61,341 nucleotides of DNA from Acidobacteriota bacterium (GCA_024641545.1 JAHECW010000008.1:1-61341), one strand, 5' to 3'; positions 15,516 to 24,899 are shown, counted from the first letter of the stretch. Made by a program: numbers and translations. The notes: generated by a model not told the origin, from the sequence alone.

Positions 15516-16847
15516 TCAGCCGGCGAAGAAGAAGTTGTAGATGCCGGTCGGGAGGATCTTGACGATGTCGTTGAAAAGGACGACCACCATCAAGAGAATC
15601 AGGGCGTAGAACCCGACCTCCAGGATCCGTTCCTTGACCTTGAGCGAGAAGTCGCGGCGAATCGCCGACTCGAACGCGATGATGGTCAGGTGCCCGCCGT
15701 CGAGGATCGGAATGGGCAGGAGGTTGAAGATCCCGAGCTGGAGCGAGATCAAACCCATGAACCAGATCAGAGAGTCGAGCCCGCTGCGGGCGGCTTCACC
15801 CGAGATTTGGGCGATCCCGATGGGGCCCGAGACCTGTTTGATGGAGGTTTTTCGCGTCAGCAGCCGACCGATGATGCGGAAGGTCTCCGCGGTCATCCGC
15901 CGACAATCCATGCTGGCGGCGGTGAACGCGTCGATGGGGCCGAGACGTTCGGTTTTCGACGGTGGAATCAGCGGAACGCCGATCTTGCCCGCATCCTTCT
16001 CGCCGCGGGGAGTGACGTCGACGCTGAGGGTTTCGTTTCCGCGGAGCACCGTGAGGGTGATCTCCTCATCGGCGTGGGGCGAAATGAGCCGGATGAGATC
16101 GTAGAATTGTTCCACCGGTTCGTCGTTGATGGCCAGTATCCGGTCGCCGGGCTTGAGACCGGCCGCGCTCGCCACGCTGCCGGCGGGCACCTGCACCAGG
16201 ACGGGATCGACCGGCGGCTGCAGGCCCGAGTAACCAAAGCCGTATCGCGTGACCGACTCGGGGACCATGGCGACCTGGTGCCGGCGACCGTCGCGCTCGA
16301 CTTCCAGAACAACCTCGTGATCGGCCGAGGTGACGATGGAGGTTTCGAGTTCCTGCCACATGGTGACCGGGGTGCCGTCGACCGCGACGATGAGATCGCC
16401 GACCTCGAGATCCACCTCGGCGGCCGGCGAACCGGGATCGATCCATCCGATCACCGGCGGCTCCTGGCGGAAAGCCGGCGTCTCGACGCCCATCATGTAG
16501 GCGACGCCGATGAAGAAGACCGCCGCGACGATGTTGGTCACGGGACCGGCGAGCAGAATCAACGCCCGCTTCCAGCGCGGGAGCAGTTCGGTCTCCTCGG
16601 CGCCCTCACCGACGACATCCGACTCGTCGGGACCGAGACCCGGGATTCGGACATAGCCGCCGAGAGGGACCAGGGAGATCCGGTAGTCGGTCCCTCCCCG
16701 CTCGAAACCCCACAGCCGACGGCCGAAACCGACCGAGAAGACCTCGACCGGTGCCCCGAGGAAACGAGCCATACCGAAGTGGCCCGCCTCGTGGATGACG
16801 ACGAGAACGCCGATGACGACAATGAATGCAAAGATGCTCAGCAACAT
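15516..16847 (-). CDS. rseP: RIP metalloprotease RseP (site-2 protease family)
   Basis: Inner-membrane zinc protease that releases anti-sigma factors by intramembrane cleavage. HEAGH (residues 19-23) is the zinc motif and NLLPIPILDGGHL (about 384-396) is the second metal-ligand segment. Two PDZ domains lie between (GSPAAEVDLEVGDLIVAVDG and GSVASAAGLKPGDRILAIND). 443 aa, typical length. It shares one base with the dxr stop (TGATG), the standard dxr-rseP arrangement. Confidence 0.97.
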   Translation of the reverse strand: MLLSIFAFIVVIGVLVVIHEAGHFGMARFLGAPVEVFSVGFGRRLWGFERGGTDYRISLVPLGGYVRIPGLGPDESDVVGEGAEETELLPRWKRALILLAGPVTNIVAAVFFIGVAYMMGVETPAFRQEPPVIGWIDPGSPAAEVDLEVGDLIVAVDGTPVTMWQELETSIVTSADHEVVLEVERDGRRHQVAMVPESVTRYGFGYSGLQPPVDPVLVQVPAGSVASAAGLKPGDRILAINDEPVEQFYDLIRLISPHADEEITLTVLRGNETLSVDVTPRGEKDAGKIGVPLIPPSKTERLGPIDAFTAASMDCRRMTAETFRIIGRLLTRKTSIKQVSGPIGIAQISGEAARSGLDSLIWFMGLISLQLGIFNLLPIPILDGGHLTIIAFESAIRRDFSLKVKERILEVGFYALILLMVVVLFNDIVKILPTGIYNFFFAG

Positions 16848-18028
16848 CAGCTAACCGGAACCCGGGAAGGGGTCGAGGAATTTCCCAACGCTGCTTTGGC
16901 CAGCAGACGGGCCTCGCCATCGGTCTCCACGGCCTGCTCGATGGATGTGAGCGGATGATTACGGTTGATCCAGTTTTCCATGACGGCGTCGATGGTAGCC
17001 GCGATTCGGTGGAAAGGACAGCTTCCGACGAGAAATGCCTCGACGGCGACCTCGTTGGCGGCGTTGAGAACAGCCGGCATTTCACCGCCCGAGCGAAGGG
17101 CGGCGCGGGCCAACCCGAGCGCAGGAAAGCGGTCGTGATCGGGCGAAGAGAAGTCGAGCCGGCCGACGGCTGCGAGGTCGAGGGTCTCGACGGGGGAGGC
17201 GAGGTTTTGAGGCCAACTCAGTGCATGCAGGATCGGCAGCCGCATGTCGTGGACCGAGAGTTGGGCGAGGAGGGTGCCGTCGGAGAACTCGACCAGCGAG
17301 TGGACCAGGCTCTGGGGGTGGATGACCACGTCGATGCGATCCTCAGGCACGGCGAACAGGTGGTGGGCTTCGATGATCTCGAACCCCTTGTTCATCATGG
17401 TCGCCGAGTCGACCGAGATCTTGGGTCCCATCCGCCAGGTGGGGTGAGCGAGCGCCTGATCGACGGTGGCTCGTTCGATCCGTGATCCGGGCCAGGTGCG
17501 AAACGGGCCTCCGGAAGCGGTGAGAACGAGTCTGGCCACCGCGTCGTCCGGTCTCGCGCCGAGCATCTGGTGCAGGGCCCAGTGTTCGCTGTCCACCGGG
17601 TGCAGGCGGACCCCCGCCTTGCTAACCTCGGCCATGACGAGTTCCCCGGCGGCGACCAGCGTCTCCTTGTTGGCCAGAGCGATGTCTTTTCCGGACCGGA
17701 TGGCGGCGACCGTCGGGATGAGTCCGACCGCGCCGACCAGCGCCGAAACCACCATCTCCACCTCATCGTGGCAGGCCGTTCGGCGGAGACCGTCCGCACC
17801 GGACACGATCTCGATCGCGGAGAACTCCGACCGCAGGAGATCGGCATCATCGCGCGAAGCAACCGAGACCAGAACCGGACTGTGCTCGACGATCTGGTTG
17901 CGAAGCACCTCGAGGTTGCGGCCCGCAGCCAGGGCGATCACCCGAAATCGATCCGGGTTGCGGCGAACAAGGTCGAGAGTCGAGGTTCCGATGGACCCGG
18001 TGGAGCCGAGGATCGCGAGCCGCTTCAT
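16847..18028 (-). CDS. dxr: 1-deoxy-D-xylulose 5-phosphate reductoisomerase
   Basis: First committed step of the MEP isoprenoid pathway, using NADPH. The Rossmann loop is GSTGSIG (residues 8-14). Further blocks are ALANKETLVAAGELVM, HPVDSEHWALHQML (metal and substrate binding), LTASGGPFR and VHPQSLVHSLVEF. 393 aa. The start ATG overlaps the cdsA stop (ATGA). It supplies IPP/DMAPP for the UppS product encoded in the same operon. Confidence 0.97.
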   Translation of the reverse strand: MKRLAILGSTGSIGTSTLDLVRRNPDRFRVIALAAGRNLEVLRNQIVEHSPVLVSVASRDDADLLRSEFSAIEIVSGADGLRRTACHDEVEMVVSALVGAVGLIPTVAAIRSGKDIALANKETLVAAGELVMAEVSKAGVRLHPVDSEHWALHQMLGARPDDAVARLVLTASGGPFRTWPGSRIERATVDQALAHPTWRMGPKISVDSATMMNKGFEIIEAHHLFAVPEDRIDVVIHPQSLVHSLVEFSDGTLLAQLSVHDMRLPILHALSWPQNLASPVETLDLAAVGRLDFSSPDHDRFPALGLARAALRSGGEMPAVLNAANEVAVEAFLVGSCPFHRIAATIDAVMENWINRNHPLTSIEQAVETDGEARLLAKAALGNSSTPSRVPVS

Positions 18029-18837
18029 CCAATCAGGCCGAGAGCCAGCAGATAGCCGAGGACCGGAGGGGCGGCGTAAAGCAGGCTGTCGGTTCGATCG
18101 AGGAGACCGCCGTGACCCGGTATCAGGGTCGATGAATCCTTGACCTTCGTGTCTCGCTTGAATTGCGATTCGACGAGATCGCCGACCGGCGCCGCGACCG
18201 CGAGAATGGCGGCGAGAACGGCCATGTGGCCCCACGACCAGGGCAGGCCGAAGACCAGCTTCGAAACCGCGGCCGCGGCGAAGGTCGCTGCAGCGCCGCC
18301 GGCCAGCCCTTCCCAGGTCTTGTTCGGGCTGATCCGCGGCGCCATCTTGTGGCGGCCGAAACGCGAGCCCACGTAATACGCTCCCGAGTCACCGACCCAG
18401 ATACTCGCCAGGAAGAAGAACAGAATGCGAATCCCGAGATCCCCTTCGGGGAGAATCCGCAACCAGCCGAGGCACGCGCCGCAGAGACCGACATAAAGCA
18501 CGGTGAAGACCGCGGCGGAGGATCCCGAGAGACCGCCATCCGGAGCGCAAGATTGGCGCAACTGAGCCGTCGGCAGGATGATGGCCGCAGCGATCGCCGC
18601 CACTGTCGTGCCGGCGATGCCCCAGCGCCACGAACCGACCATCACCGCCATCAGCATGAGCAAAGGAACCCAACGCCCGACGGGAATACCGGCGCCTCTG
18701 GCCATGGCCAGCAACTCGTCGGCGGCGAGGGCGACGACGACGACGAGCAGACCGAGGAATGCGGCCGCCGGCAACCACCAAATCGCGGCGACGAGGAGTG
18801 GAATCGCGACGGCCGCGAACGCTTCACGTTGACCCAT
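18025..18837 (-). CDS. cdsA: Phosphatidate cytidylyltransferase
   Basis: Integral-membrane enzyme that makes CDP-diacylglycerol from phosphatidate and CTP. About seven to eight hydrophobic segments. The family signature near the C-terminus is visible as VGDLVESQFKRDTKVKDSS, then IPGHGGLLDRTDSLLY. 270 aa from ATG 18837, which has AAGGA upstream. This start lies inside the end of uppS (14-bp overlap). A GTG nine codons earlier is less likely. Confidence 0.95.
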   Translation of the reverse strand: MGQREAFAAVAIPLLVAAIWWLPAAAFLGLLVVVVALAADELLAMARGAGIPVGRWVPLLMLMAVMVGSWRWGIAGTTVAAIAAAIILPTAQLRQSCAPDGGLSGSSAAVFTVLYVGLCGACLGWLRILPEGDLGIRILFFFLASIWVGDSGAYYVGSRFGRHKMAPRISPNKTWEGLAGGAAATFAAAAVSKLVFGLPWSWGHMAVLAAILAVAAPVGDLVESQFKRDTKVKDSSTLIPGHGGLLDRTDSLLYAAPPVLGYLLALGLIG

Positions 18838-19675
18838 GCTTGTCCTTGGGGGGAGTGAAGACACTCCCGGTTTGGGGCAGACCTCCGAATCGGCGCTCTC
18901 GACGTTGAAAGGCGAGCAGGGCCTTGAGGAATTCCTCTTGGTTGAAATCCGGCCAGAGAACCGGAGCGAAGTAGATTTCGGAGTAGGCGAGTTGCCAGAG
19001 CAGGAAATTCGAGATTCGTTGTTCGCCGGAGGTGCGGATCATCAGATCAGGATCCGGTTGCCCATGGGTCGTCAGGTGATTCTCAATCCACGCCTCGTCG
19101 ACCTCATCGGGCTTGAGCGTGCCCGCAGCCGCCTCTCGGACGGCCGATCTCATCGCGTCGGTGAGCTCCTGTCGACCGGAGTAGTTGAGCGCGATCTGGA
19201 TCAGCGAACCCCGGCATGAAGCCGTGGCGTCGACGGCCCGAGCAAGCTCGCGCTGGACCGACTCGTCGAGCTGATCGATGCGGCCGATCGGTCGGAAGCG
19301 GAGATCGTGCTTGAGGAAGGTCTTGAGTTCCCGGTTGATGTACTCCTTGAGAAGGCCCATGAGGGTCAGAACCTCATGCCGCGGCCGCTTCCAATTCTCG
19401 GTTGAAAACGCGTAGAGGGTGAGGACGTCGATGCCGAGCCGGGCCGCGGTCTCGATGGTCTGGCGAACCGCATGGATGCCGGCACGATGGCCCTCGACCC
19501 TGGGGAGCTTCCGGGCGGTGGCCCAACGACCGTTGCCGTCCATGATGATGGCGACATGATTGGGTAGCCGTCCGGGCTCGATCTGCTCAAGCACGGCACG
19601 GGCGTTGGTGCCCGGCTCAGCGATGTCATCGAGCGGTACTTTCACGTCGACCTCGAGGAAGCGAGATTCTATCAC
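18824..19675 (-). CDS. uppS: Isoprenyl transferase (undecaprenyl diphosphate synthase)
   Basis: cis-Prenyltransferase that makes the C55 lipid carrier for peptidoglycan and O-antigen. The catalytic block is VAIIMDGNGRWA (Asp46). EGHRAG, TLYAFSTENWKRP, the substrate-binding DLMIRTSGEQRISNFLLWQ and YSEIYFAPVLWPDF follow in order. 283 aa with an N-terminal extension of about 35 residues. The GTG start overlaps the truA stop by 4 bp. Confidence 0.97.
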   Translation of the reverse strand: MIESRFLEVDVKVPLDDIAEPGTNARAVLEQIEPGRLPNHVAIIMDGNGRWATARKLPRVEGHRAGIHAVRQTIETAARLGIDVLTLYAFSTENWKRPRHEVLTLMGLLKEYINRELKTFLKHDLRFRPIGRIDQLDESVQRELARAVDATASCRGSLIQIALNYSGRQELTDAMRSAVREAAAGTLKPDEVDEAWIENHLTTHGQPDPDLMIRTSGEQRISNFLLWQLAYSEIYFAPVLWPDFNQEEFLKALLAFQRRERRFGGLPQTGSVFTPPKDKHGST

Positions 19676-20475
19676 GACGATGGGCCGGAGTGCGCGGGCT
19701 CTGAACCGGGAGCCGCCGTGAGACTTGGCGATGCACGGTAGTAGACCCGTTCAAGACTGAGACCGCGGGCGGGCGCGGTGTACAGGGGAGCGCCGGGTGA
19801 CGGAGATTCGAGGAGGCCGAGAATATCGGCCGTCGTCAACTTGCCGGAACCCGCATCGAGCAGAGCGCCGACCATCCGCCGGACCTGATAGCGCAGGAAC
19901 CCCTCGCCGAAGACGTGGAGCTCGAGACCCGAGCGCCGCCAAACGGGTGTGACCCGGTAGATCGTCCGAACCGTACTCCGGCGGGCGGCGTCGGGCACGG
20001 TGAACGACGCCCAGTCCCGACGGCCGGGCAGTTGGTCGCAGATCTGCTCGAGAAGTTCGGGATGAGTCGGTCGGGGCAGGACCGCGGAACGAAGCCCCTG
20101 CCACGGGAAATCGGGCTCGTTCCACCTGATGCGATAGGCGTAGTGTTTGCCGAGCGCGGATCTGATGGCGTGGAAGTGGTCGGGCACCCGGACCGCCGAG
20201 AGGACCCTGACGTCGTCGGCGAGGCGGGCGTTGAGGAGCCGGGGCAGGACCCGCGGCGGGATCCCGTCGGGGAGGTCGACATGAGCCACCTGCGCAGCCG
20301 CGTGAACGCCGGCATCGGTTCGCCCCGCTCCGACGACCACGATTCGCCGACCGTCGGCGAGTTTTCTGAGCGACGCTTCGAGCTCCCCCTGAACCGTTCG
20401 GACCCGATCCTGGAGCTGCCAGCCGGAGAATCCGTCGCCGAGATAGGCCACCGTGAGTTTGGTGCGGGCAACCAT
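19672..20475 (-). CDS. truA: tRNA pseudouridine(38-40) synthase TruA
   Basis: Modifies the anticodon stem-loop of many tRNAs. The catalytic Asp is in GRTDAGVHA (Asp54). DVRVLSAVRVPDHFHAIRSA, the YAYRI strand and FLRYQVRRMVGALLDAG complete the fold. 267 aa. It appears to lead the truA-uppS-cdsA-dxr-rseP transcript. Immediately upstream of the ATG there is only CGGGG and a weak GAGGAT hexamer, so the start region is not conventional. Confidence 0.96.
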   Translation of the reverse strand: MVARTKLTVAYLGDGFSGWQLQDRVRTVQGELEASLRKLADGRRIVVVGAGRTDAGVHAAAQVAHVDLPDGIPPRVLPRLLNARLADDVRVLSAVRVPDHFHAIRSALGKHYAYRIRWNEPDFPWQGLRSAVLPRPTHPELLEQICDQLPGRRDWASFTVPDAARRSTVRTIYRVTPVWRRSGLELHVFGEGFLRYQVRRMVGALLDAGSGKLTTADILGLLESPSPGAPLYTAPARGLSLERVYYRASPSLTAAPGSEPAHSGPSS

Positions 20476-20703
20476 CCCCGATATCCTCGCACATCGGGTT
20501 CAGGCTCGCATGCCTCTCCGGTGATCGCCGTGAGAACTTCGAGGCGGCCATCCCCGGGTGGGTTTTCGACCCGACGGCCGCGACGACCCGCACGGTCGAT
20601 TCGCGCTCGGGGCCGATGTAAAGACCTCGAAAAGAAGGAAGGACACCGAGTGCTGGACGCCGTCGGCCGCACTAGCTTAGCTGGGGAGTGCGGGCGAAAG
20701 GCG
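20476..20703. other. Intergenic region between truA and the HEAT-like gene
   Basis: Divergent gap of 228 bp that should hold promoters for both sides. I see no convincing -35/-10 pair and no conserved RNA. Confidence 0.4.
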
Positions 20704-21774
20704 GTGAGAACTTTGAACCTGGCCATATCCATAGCAGCGGCGGTCATCGGGGCGACCAGCTTCGTCTCTCCGGAGGTCTCGTATTTTCCCGGTTCGTTTT
20801 TCGAAGCCAAGGCCAAGGATCATCTTCAGCAACGCGTCATGGACCAGTGGCCGGGGCCGTCGCAGGTCCTCGCCCGCTGGCAATCCGGAGATTTCGACCA
20901 GCAGGAGAAGATGGCGATCCTGCTCGGGATGTCCGCGTCGCACGACCCGGTGTTGCTGCCGATCTTCCGCGAAGCGGTGATGTCCGACAACGATCGTCTT
21001 CGGGTTGCCGCGGCCTACGGCTATCGAGAGCTTCTCGGCGATGCTCTGCCGAACGTCGCCGACGGTGTCGACCTCGAATCGGCCCGGTTGCTCGCGGCTG
21101 AGATGGATGCGGTTGCCGGAACCCTCCGTGAACGACCATTGGTCGAGTTCTGGCTGCAGAGCGTTCTGATGGATGACGGCGCGTCCATGCCGGGCTGGCG
21201 CGGGGTGGTGCTCCGGCGACCGAAGGCCATCGGCCTTCGGGCCGTCGAACGGGTCTTGGCGTTTGACGATTTTCAGTATCTCGCCACGGCCTATCGTCTT
21301 GCCCAAGGCAGGGACACCAGGGTCGGCCTCATCCGCCTGCTCGAAGCCATCACCCTGCGGGAGTTTATGGTCGTGCCGGCCGATGCGCGGGCGGGGTGGG
21401 GGGCCAAGCACATCAAGGAAGGTTTTGACGCCGCGGATGCCTATGTCGATTACTGGATCGATGTCCGATGCACAACCGATCCGAACGAGATTCTCACCGA
21501 CTCGATGAAGGCCATGGGCATGAGGGGCGTCCGGCCGCTGGCGCCGGATTCGTTCGAAATCTGGTTGCGCGTATTGAAAAGCGGCGCCCCTCCGTGGCAC
21601 ATGATGGCCGCGCGCCAGCTTTACGATCTCGGGGGACGATGGTCGCGGCTGTCGGTGCTGCAGGGCGGATCACCGGACCAGATCGAAGTCCGGAAAGAAC
21701 TCATCGCATGGTATCGCCTGCTCCCCGCCCACGTCCTCAATCGTGGCAACGCCAGACCCCAAACGAAGCCCTGA
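20704..21774 (+). CDS. Hypothetical protein, HEAT-repeat-like, 356 aa
   Basis: No family recognised with certainty. The N-terminus has a hydrophobic stretch (LAISIAAAVIGATSFV) that could be a signal or anchor. The middle is helical with HEAT-like units, such as LLGMSASHDPVLLPIFREAV then DNDRLRVAAAYGYRELLG. I start at GTG 20704, with AAAGG upstream. The open frame continues 5' across truA on the other strand, but the bases there follow truA codon usage. It stands alone, 150 bp ahead of the FHA-GAF-cyclase. Confidence 0.6.
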   Translation: MRTLNLAISIAAAVIGATSFVSPEVSYFPGSFFEAKAKDHLQQRVMDQWPGPSQVLARWQSGDFDQQEKMAILLGMSASHDPVLLPIFREAVMSDNDRLRVAAAYGYRELLGDALPNVADGVDLESARLLAAEMDAVAGTLRERPLVEFWLQSVLMDDGASMPGWRGVVLRRPKAIGLRAVERVLAFDDFQYLATAYRLAQGRDTRVGLIRLLEAITLREFMVVPADARAGWGAKHIKEGFDAADAYVDYWIDVRCTTDPNEILTDSMKAMGMRGVRPLAPDSFEIWLRVLKSGAPPWHMMAARQLYDLGGRWSRLSVLQGGSPDQIEVRKELIAWYRLLPAHVLNRGNARPQTKP

Positions 21775-21925
21775 CGGGTCTGCGGCAGCGATCACCCTCG
21801 AGCGAGGCCCGGTGCTCCAATCGACCGGCTCCGGGGTCCGCTCCGGCGCCCCGTTTCGAGCCGACGGACCGGACGATCTGCGCAGGTGACGAAGGTCGGC
21901 CGGTGTGTTCCGGGCCGTAAGGCGG

Positions 21926-21931
21926 TACAAT
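21926..21931 (+). promoter_or_regulatory. -10 element of the FHA-GAF-cyclase gene (leaderless type)
   Basis: TACAAT (five of six consensus bases), 7 bp before the ATG at 21939. The in-frame ATG at 21930 overlaps it. Confidence 0.55.
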
Positions 21932-21938
21932 GACACCG

Positions 21939-23519
21939 ATGCTCGAGCTGATCTATGACGACGCCGACGGCAACCACCGGGTTCCGATTCGAGGAACGCT
22001 GACGTTCGGACGTTCGAGCGACAACGACATCGTGCTGCGCGACTTTTCGGTCTCGCGGTACCACGCGCGGATCGACTTCGAGGACGGCATCGCCCGGGTT
22101 ACCGATCTCGACTCGACCAACGGGGTCAAGATCAACGAGACCTTGGTGGCGTCCGGTCCTTTGGCGGCGGGTGATCGTCTGTCCGTAGGCAGCTTCGTAG
22201 TGCTCGTCCAGGACTCCGCCGAGAACGACTCCGGTCTGTCGTCGGCCACGCTCCTCAGGCCGCTTTCAGAGTTCAACGAAGACTATGGGCTCGAAGGCCG
22301 GTCGGCGTCCATCTCGTCCGCGGGAGGCGGCGGTCGGCAGCGGGTTTTCGAGGTCCTTGCGCAGGTCGGCAAGACCTTGATCGAGGTCGGCGATCTCGAG
22401 CCGGTCTTGAATCAGGTCATGAATGTGGTCTTCGAGCAGCTGCTCGTTGATCGAGGGTTCATCGTGCTCTTCGACGGCGAAGGAGAACCCAAGCTCGAGT
22501 GTTTCCGAACCCGGGAGTCGACCGATGTGGCGCCGGAAGTCCCGATTTCGAGGACCATCCTCGACACGGTGGCCCGGCAGAAGGTGGCGATTCTGACCAA
22601 CGACGCCCAGGCGGATCAGCGATTCGAGGCGGGGCGCAGCATTCGAATTCACCAGATCCGCTCGGCGATGTGCGCCCCGCTGTGGCTCCGCGAACGCGTC
22701 ATCGGCGTGATCTACATCGACTCACCGCTCCATGTCGGGTCGTTTTCGGCGACCGATCTCGATCTCCTGACGGCCCTTTCCAATTATGCGGCGGTCGCCA
22801 TCGAGAGGGCTCGGCTCAACGAACGGATCCAATCCGAGCGAGCCGCGCGGGATCGACTCGAACGCTACCACTCTCCCGCAGTCATCGAGGCGGTGCTCGG
22901 CCGTATCGAGCACGAGGAACCGTCGGTCACCCTGCGCGAAACCTCCATCATGTTCGCCGACATCGTCGGTTTCACCGCCCGCTGCGAGAGCCTGCCCCCG
23001 GAAGAAGTGGCGTCCTTTCTCAACCAGTTCTTTTCCCTCGCCGCCGATGCGATCTTCGAGTTCGGCGGCACCCTCGACAAGTTCATCGGCGACGCGGTCA
23101 TGGCGTTTTTCGGGGCGCCGTTACCGCAGAGTGATCACGCGGAACGTGCGGTTCGCGCCGCCCTCGCGCTCACCCGGTCGCTGGAGGCGTGGAACCGCGA
23201 TCGAGTCGCCGCGGGGTTGGATTCGATTCATGTTCGGGTGGCGATTCACTCCGGTCCGGTGGTGGTCGGAGACATCGGGTCGGCGAGTCGTGTCGACTAC
23301 ACCGTGCTCGGCAACACCGTCAACATCGCGGCGCGGCTCGAGGAGTTCGTTGCGACCCCGGGTTCCATCGTCGTGGGTGAATCAACCTACGACGCCATCA
23401 AGCACCTCTTCACGGTGGAGCCGCTCGGAGATGTGCCGCTCAAGGGCTTGAGCAAGAAGATCAGCGCCTTCAGGATCTGCGACGGCGAACGGGTCGACGC
23501 GGCCGGACCGGCGTCGTGA
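21939..23519 (+). CDS. FHA-GAF-class III adenylate cyclase
   Basis: 526-aa signalling protein with three domains. An FHA domain comes first (about 1-90: FGRSSDNDIVLRDFSVSRYHAR and DSTNGVKIN), which binds phosphothreonine. A GAF domain follows (about 125-285: LVDRGFIVLFDGEG through PLWLRERVIGVIYIDSP). The C-terminus is a class III cyclase (about 330-515): metal Asp in MFADIVGFTARCES, base-selecting Lys in GGTLDKFIGDAVMAFFG, and VDYTVLGNTVNIAARLEE with the transition-state Asn/Arg. All catalytic residues look intact, so it should make cAMP. It is soluble. It overlaps rdgB by 4 bp. Confidence 0.94.
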   Translation: MLELIYDDADGNHRVPIRGTLTFGRSSDNDIVLRDFSVSRYHARIDFEDGIARVTDLDSTNGVKINETLVASGPLAAGDRLSVGSFVVLVQDSAENDSGLSSATLLRPLSEFNEDYGLEGRSASISSAGGGGRQRVFEVLAQVGKTLIEVGDLEPVLNQVMNVVFEQLLVDRGFIVLFDGEGEPKLECFRTRESTDVAPEVPISRTILDTVARQKVAILTNDAQADQRFEAGRSIRIHQIRSAMCAPLWLRERVIGVIYIDSPLHVGSFSATDLDLLTALSNYAAVAIERARLNERIQSERAARDRLERYHSPAVIEAVLGRIEHEEPSVTLRETSIMFADIVGFTARCESLPPEEVASFLNQFFSLAADAIFEFGGTLDKFIGDAVMAFFGAPLPQSDHAERAVRAALALTRSLEAWNRDRVAAGLDSIHVRVAIHSGPVVVGDIGSASRVDYTVLGNTVNIAARLEEFVATPGSIVVGESTYDAIKHLFTVEPLGDVPLKGLSKKISAFRICDGERVDAAGPAS

Positions 23520-24067
23520 AGCTCGAAGACCTCGTCTTCGTGACCTCCAACGAGAGCAAGCGGCGAGAAGCCGAGGCGGTTCTCGGTTTCGCCCTTCGCC
23601 ACCAAGCGTTGGACCTCGTCGAACCGCAATCCCTCGATCTCCACCAGGTGGTGCGAAGCAAGGCGGCCGCAGGGTTCGAACTGGTCAAGGCGCCCGTCCT
23701 CGTCGAGGACACGGGTCTCGAGCTTCTCGGCCTCGGGGGGTTCCCCGGGCCGTTGATCCGGTGGTTGCTGGCGAGCGTCGGCGCGAGTGGAATCTGCACC
23801 ATCGCGCACGCCTTCGGCGACGCGCGAGCGGTGGCCCGATGCGTGGCGTGCGCGGCGGATGGATCTCAGACGATCATCGGCGAGGGGGCTGTCCTTGGAA
23901 CCATCGCCCGGGAGCCCCGGGGCGCCGGCGGGTTCGGTTGGGACAGCGCATTCATCCCCGACGACTCGGCCGGGCGGACCTACGGCGAGATGGACGACGA
24001 CGAAAAGAACGCCATTTCGCACCGACACAAGGCCTTCGTCGCGCTTCGGGATGCGCTGAGCCGCTGA
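23516..24067 (+). CDS. rdgB: XTP/dITP diphosphatase (RdgB/HAM1 family)
   Basis: Removes non-canonical purine NTPs (ITP, XTP, dITP). Signatures are FVTSNESKRREAEAVLG (residues 8-24), VEDTGLELLGLGGFPGPLIRW with the metal-binding Asp, and GGFGWDSAFIPD near the end, plus SHRHKAF. 183 aa, slightly short but complete. The GTG start overlaps the cyclase stop (GTGA), so it is coupled to a signalling gene, an unusual partner. Confidence 0.93.
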   Translation: MKLEDLVFVTSNESKRREAEAVLGFALRHQALDLVEPQSLDLHQVVRSKAAAGFELVKAPVLVEDTGLELLGLGGFPGPLIRWLLASVGASGICTIAHAFGDARAVARCVACAADGSQTIIGEGAVLGTIAREPRGAGGFGWDSAFIPDDSAGRTYGEMDDDEKNAISHRHKAFVALRDALSR

Positions 24068-24157
24068 TTGACCGCCGCAAAGACGCAAGCGACGCCAAGC
24101 CCATCGGTTTCTGCGATGCTTGGCGATCTTGGCGTCCTTGCGCTAAGAACATCGTCC
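24066..24157. repeat. Imperfect palindromic intergenic element
   Basis: The left arm contains ACCGCCGCAAAGACGCAAGC and ends CGCCAAG. The right arm begins CTTGGCG and continues TCTTGGCGTCCTTGCG. It belongs to the same CCGCC-(A)GACGCAAAG class as the element at 44788-44903. It lies directly after rdgB and overlaps its stop. It may act as a terminator or mRNA stabiliser. Confidence 0.65.
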
Positions 24158-24179
24158 CCATCATGCTAGTCTCTCCGCC

Positions 24180-24899
24180 GTGCGTCAGGAACTGAAAGAA
24201 AAGCGGTCGGTCGAGATCCAGCGGATGTTCGGTCGCATCGCCCACCGTTACGATCTGCTCAACCGGGTCTTGTCGCTCGGCTCCGATGTCCGCTGGCGTC
24301 GGTTGGTCGCGCGTCGAGTGGCGGCGACCGACCCGGTGCGCGTGCTCGACGTCTGTTCGGGGACCGGAGACATCGCCCTCGGGCTGAACCCGGGGCCGAC
24401 CGTCATCGGCGCGGATTTCAGCCTGCCCATGTTGGCGCTGGCGCGCGCCAAGGCCGTCGATCGTCGGCGGGTCCTCGAGTGGGTGGTTGCAGATGCGCTC
24501 AGCCTGCCCCTGGCGGACGAGTCCTTCGATGTGGTGACGGTCGCCTTCGGGGTGCGTAATTTCGAGAATCTCGAGCGCGGGCTTGGTGAACTGATTCGGG
24601 TATTGAGACCGGGTGGGACCCTGCTCGTGCTGGAGTTCTCACACCCCGGGGGCTTCTTCGGGCCGGCGCTCGCGTGGTGGGTCCGCACCATTCCTCCTCG
24701 GATCGGGCGGGTCGTCTCCGGCGATCCGGAGGCCTATCAATATCTGCCCGCCTCGGTGGGTGCCTTTGCCGATACCGAGGAGATGTGCCGGATTCTCGGC
24801 GGTCTCGGCCTCGAAGACGTCGTGGCGACGTCCCTCACCGGGGGGGTGTGTACCCTCTACCAGGGAGCGCTGCCGCGGCGCCGGAGGGAGACGACGTGA
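24180..24899 (+). CDS. ubiE: Ubiquinone/menaquinone C-methyltransferase
   Basis: SAM-dependent methylation of demethylmenaquinone. MFGRIAHRYDLLNRVLSLGSD is the UbiE signature near residue 15. Motif I is VLDVCSGTGDIAL (about 59). VTVAFGVRNFENLERGL is the second family signature, and LEFSHPGG follows. 239 aa. The GTG at 24180 has no SD, and TAGTCT 7 bp upstream is a poor -10, so its expression signal is uncertain. It overlaps folD by 4 bp. It pairs functionally with the UbiA-family enzyme at 3 kb. Confidence 0.94.
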   Translation: MRQELKEKRSVEIQRMFGRIAHRYDLLNRVLSLGSDVRWRRLVARRVAATDPVRVLDVCSGTGDIALGLNPGPTVIGADFSLPMLALARAKAVDRRRVLEWVVADALSLPLADESFDVVTVAFGVRNFENLERGLGELIRVLRPGGTLLVLEFSHPGGFFGPALAWWVRTIPPRIGRVVSGDPEAYQYLPASVGAFADTEEMCRILGGLGLEDVVATSLTGGVCTLYQGALPRRRRETT

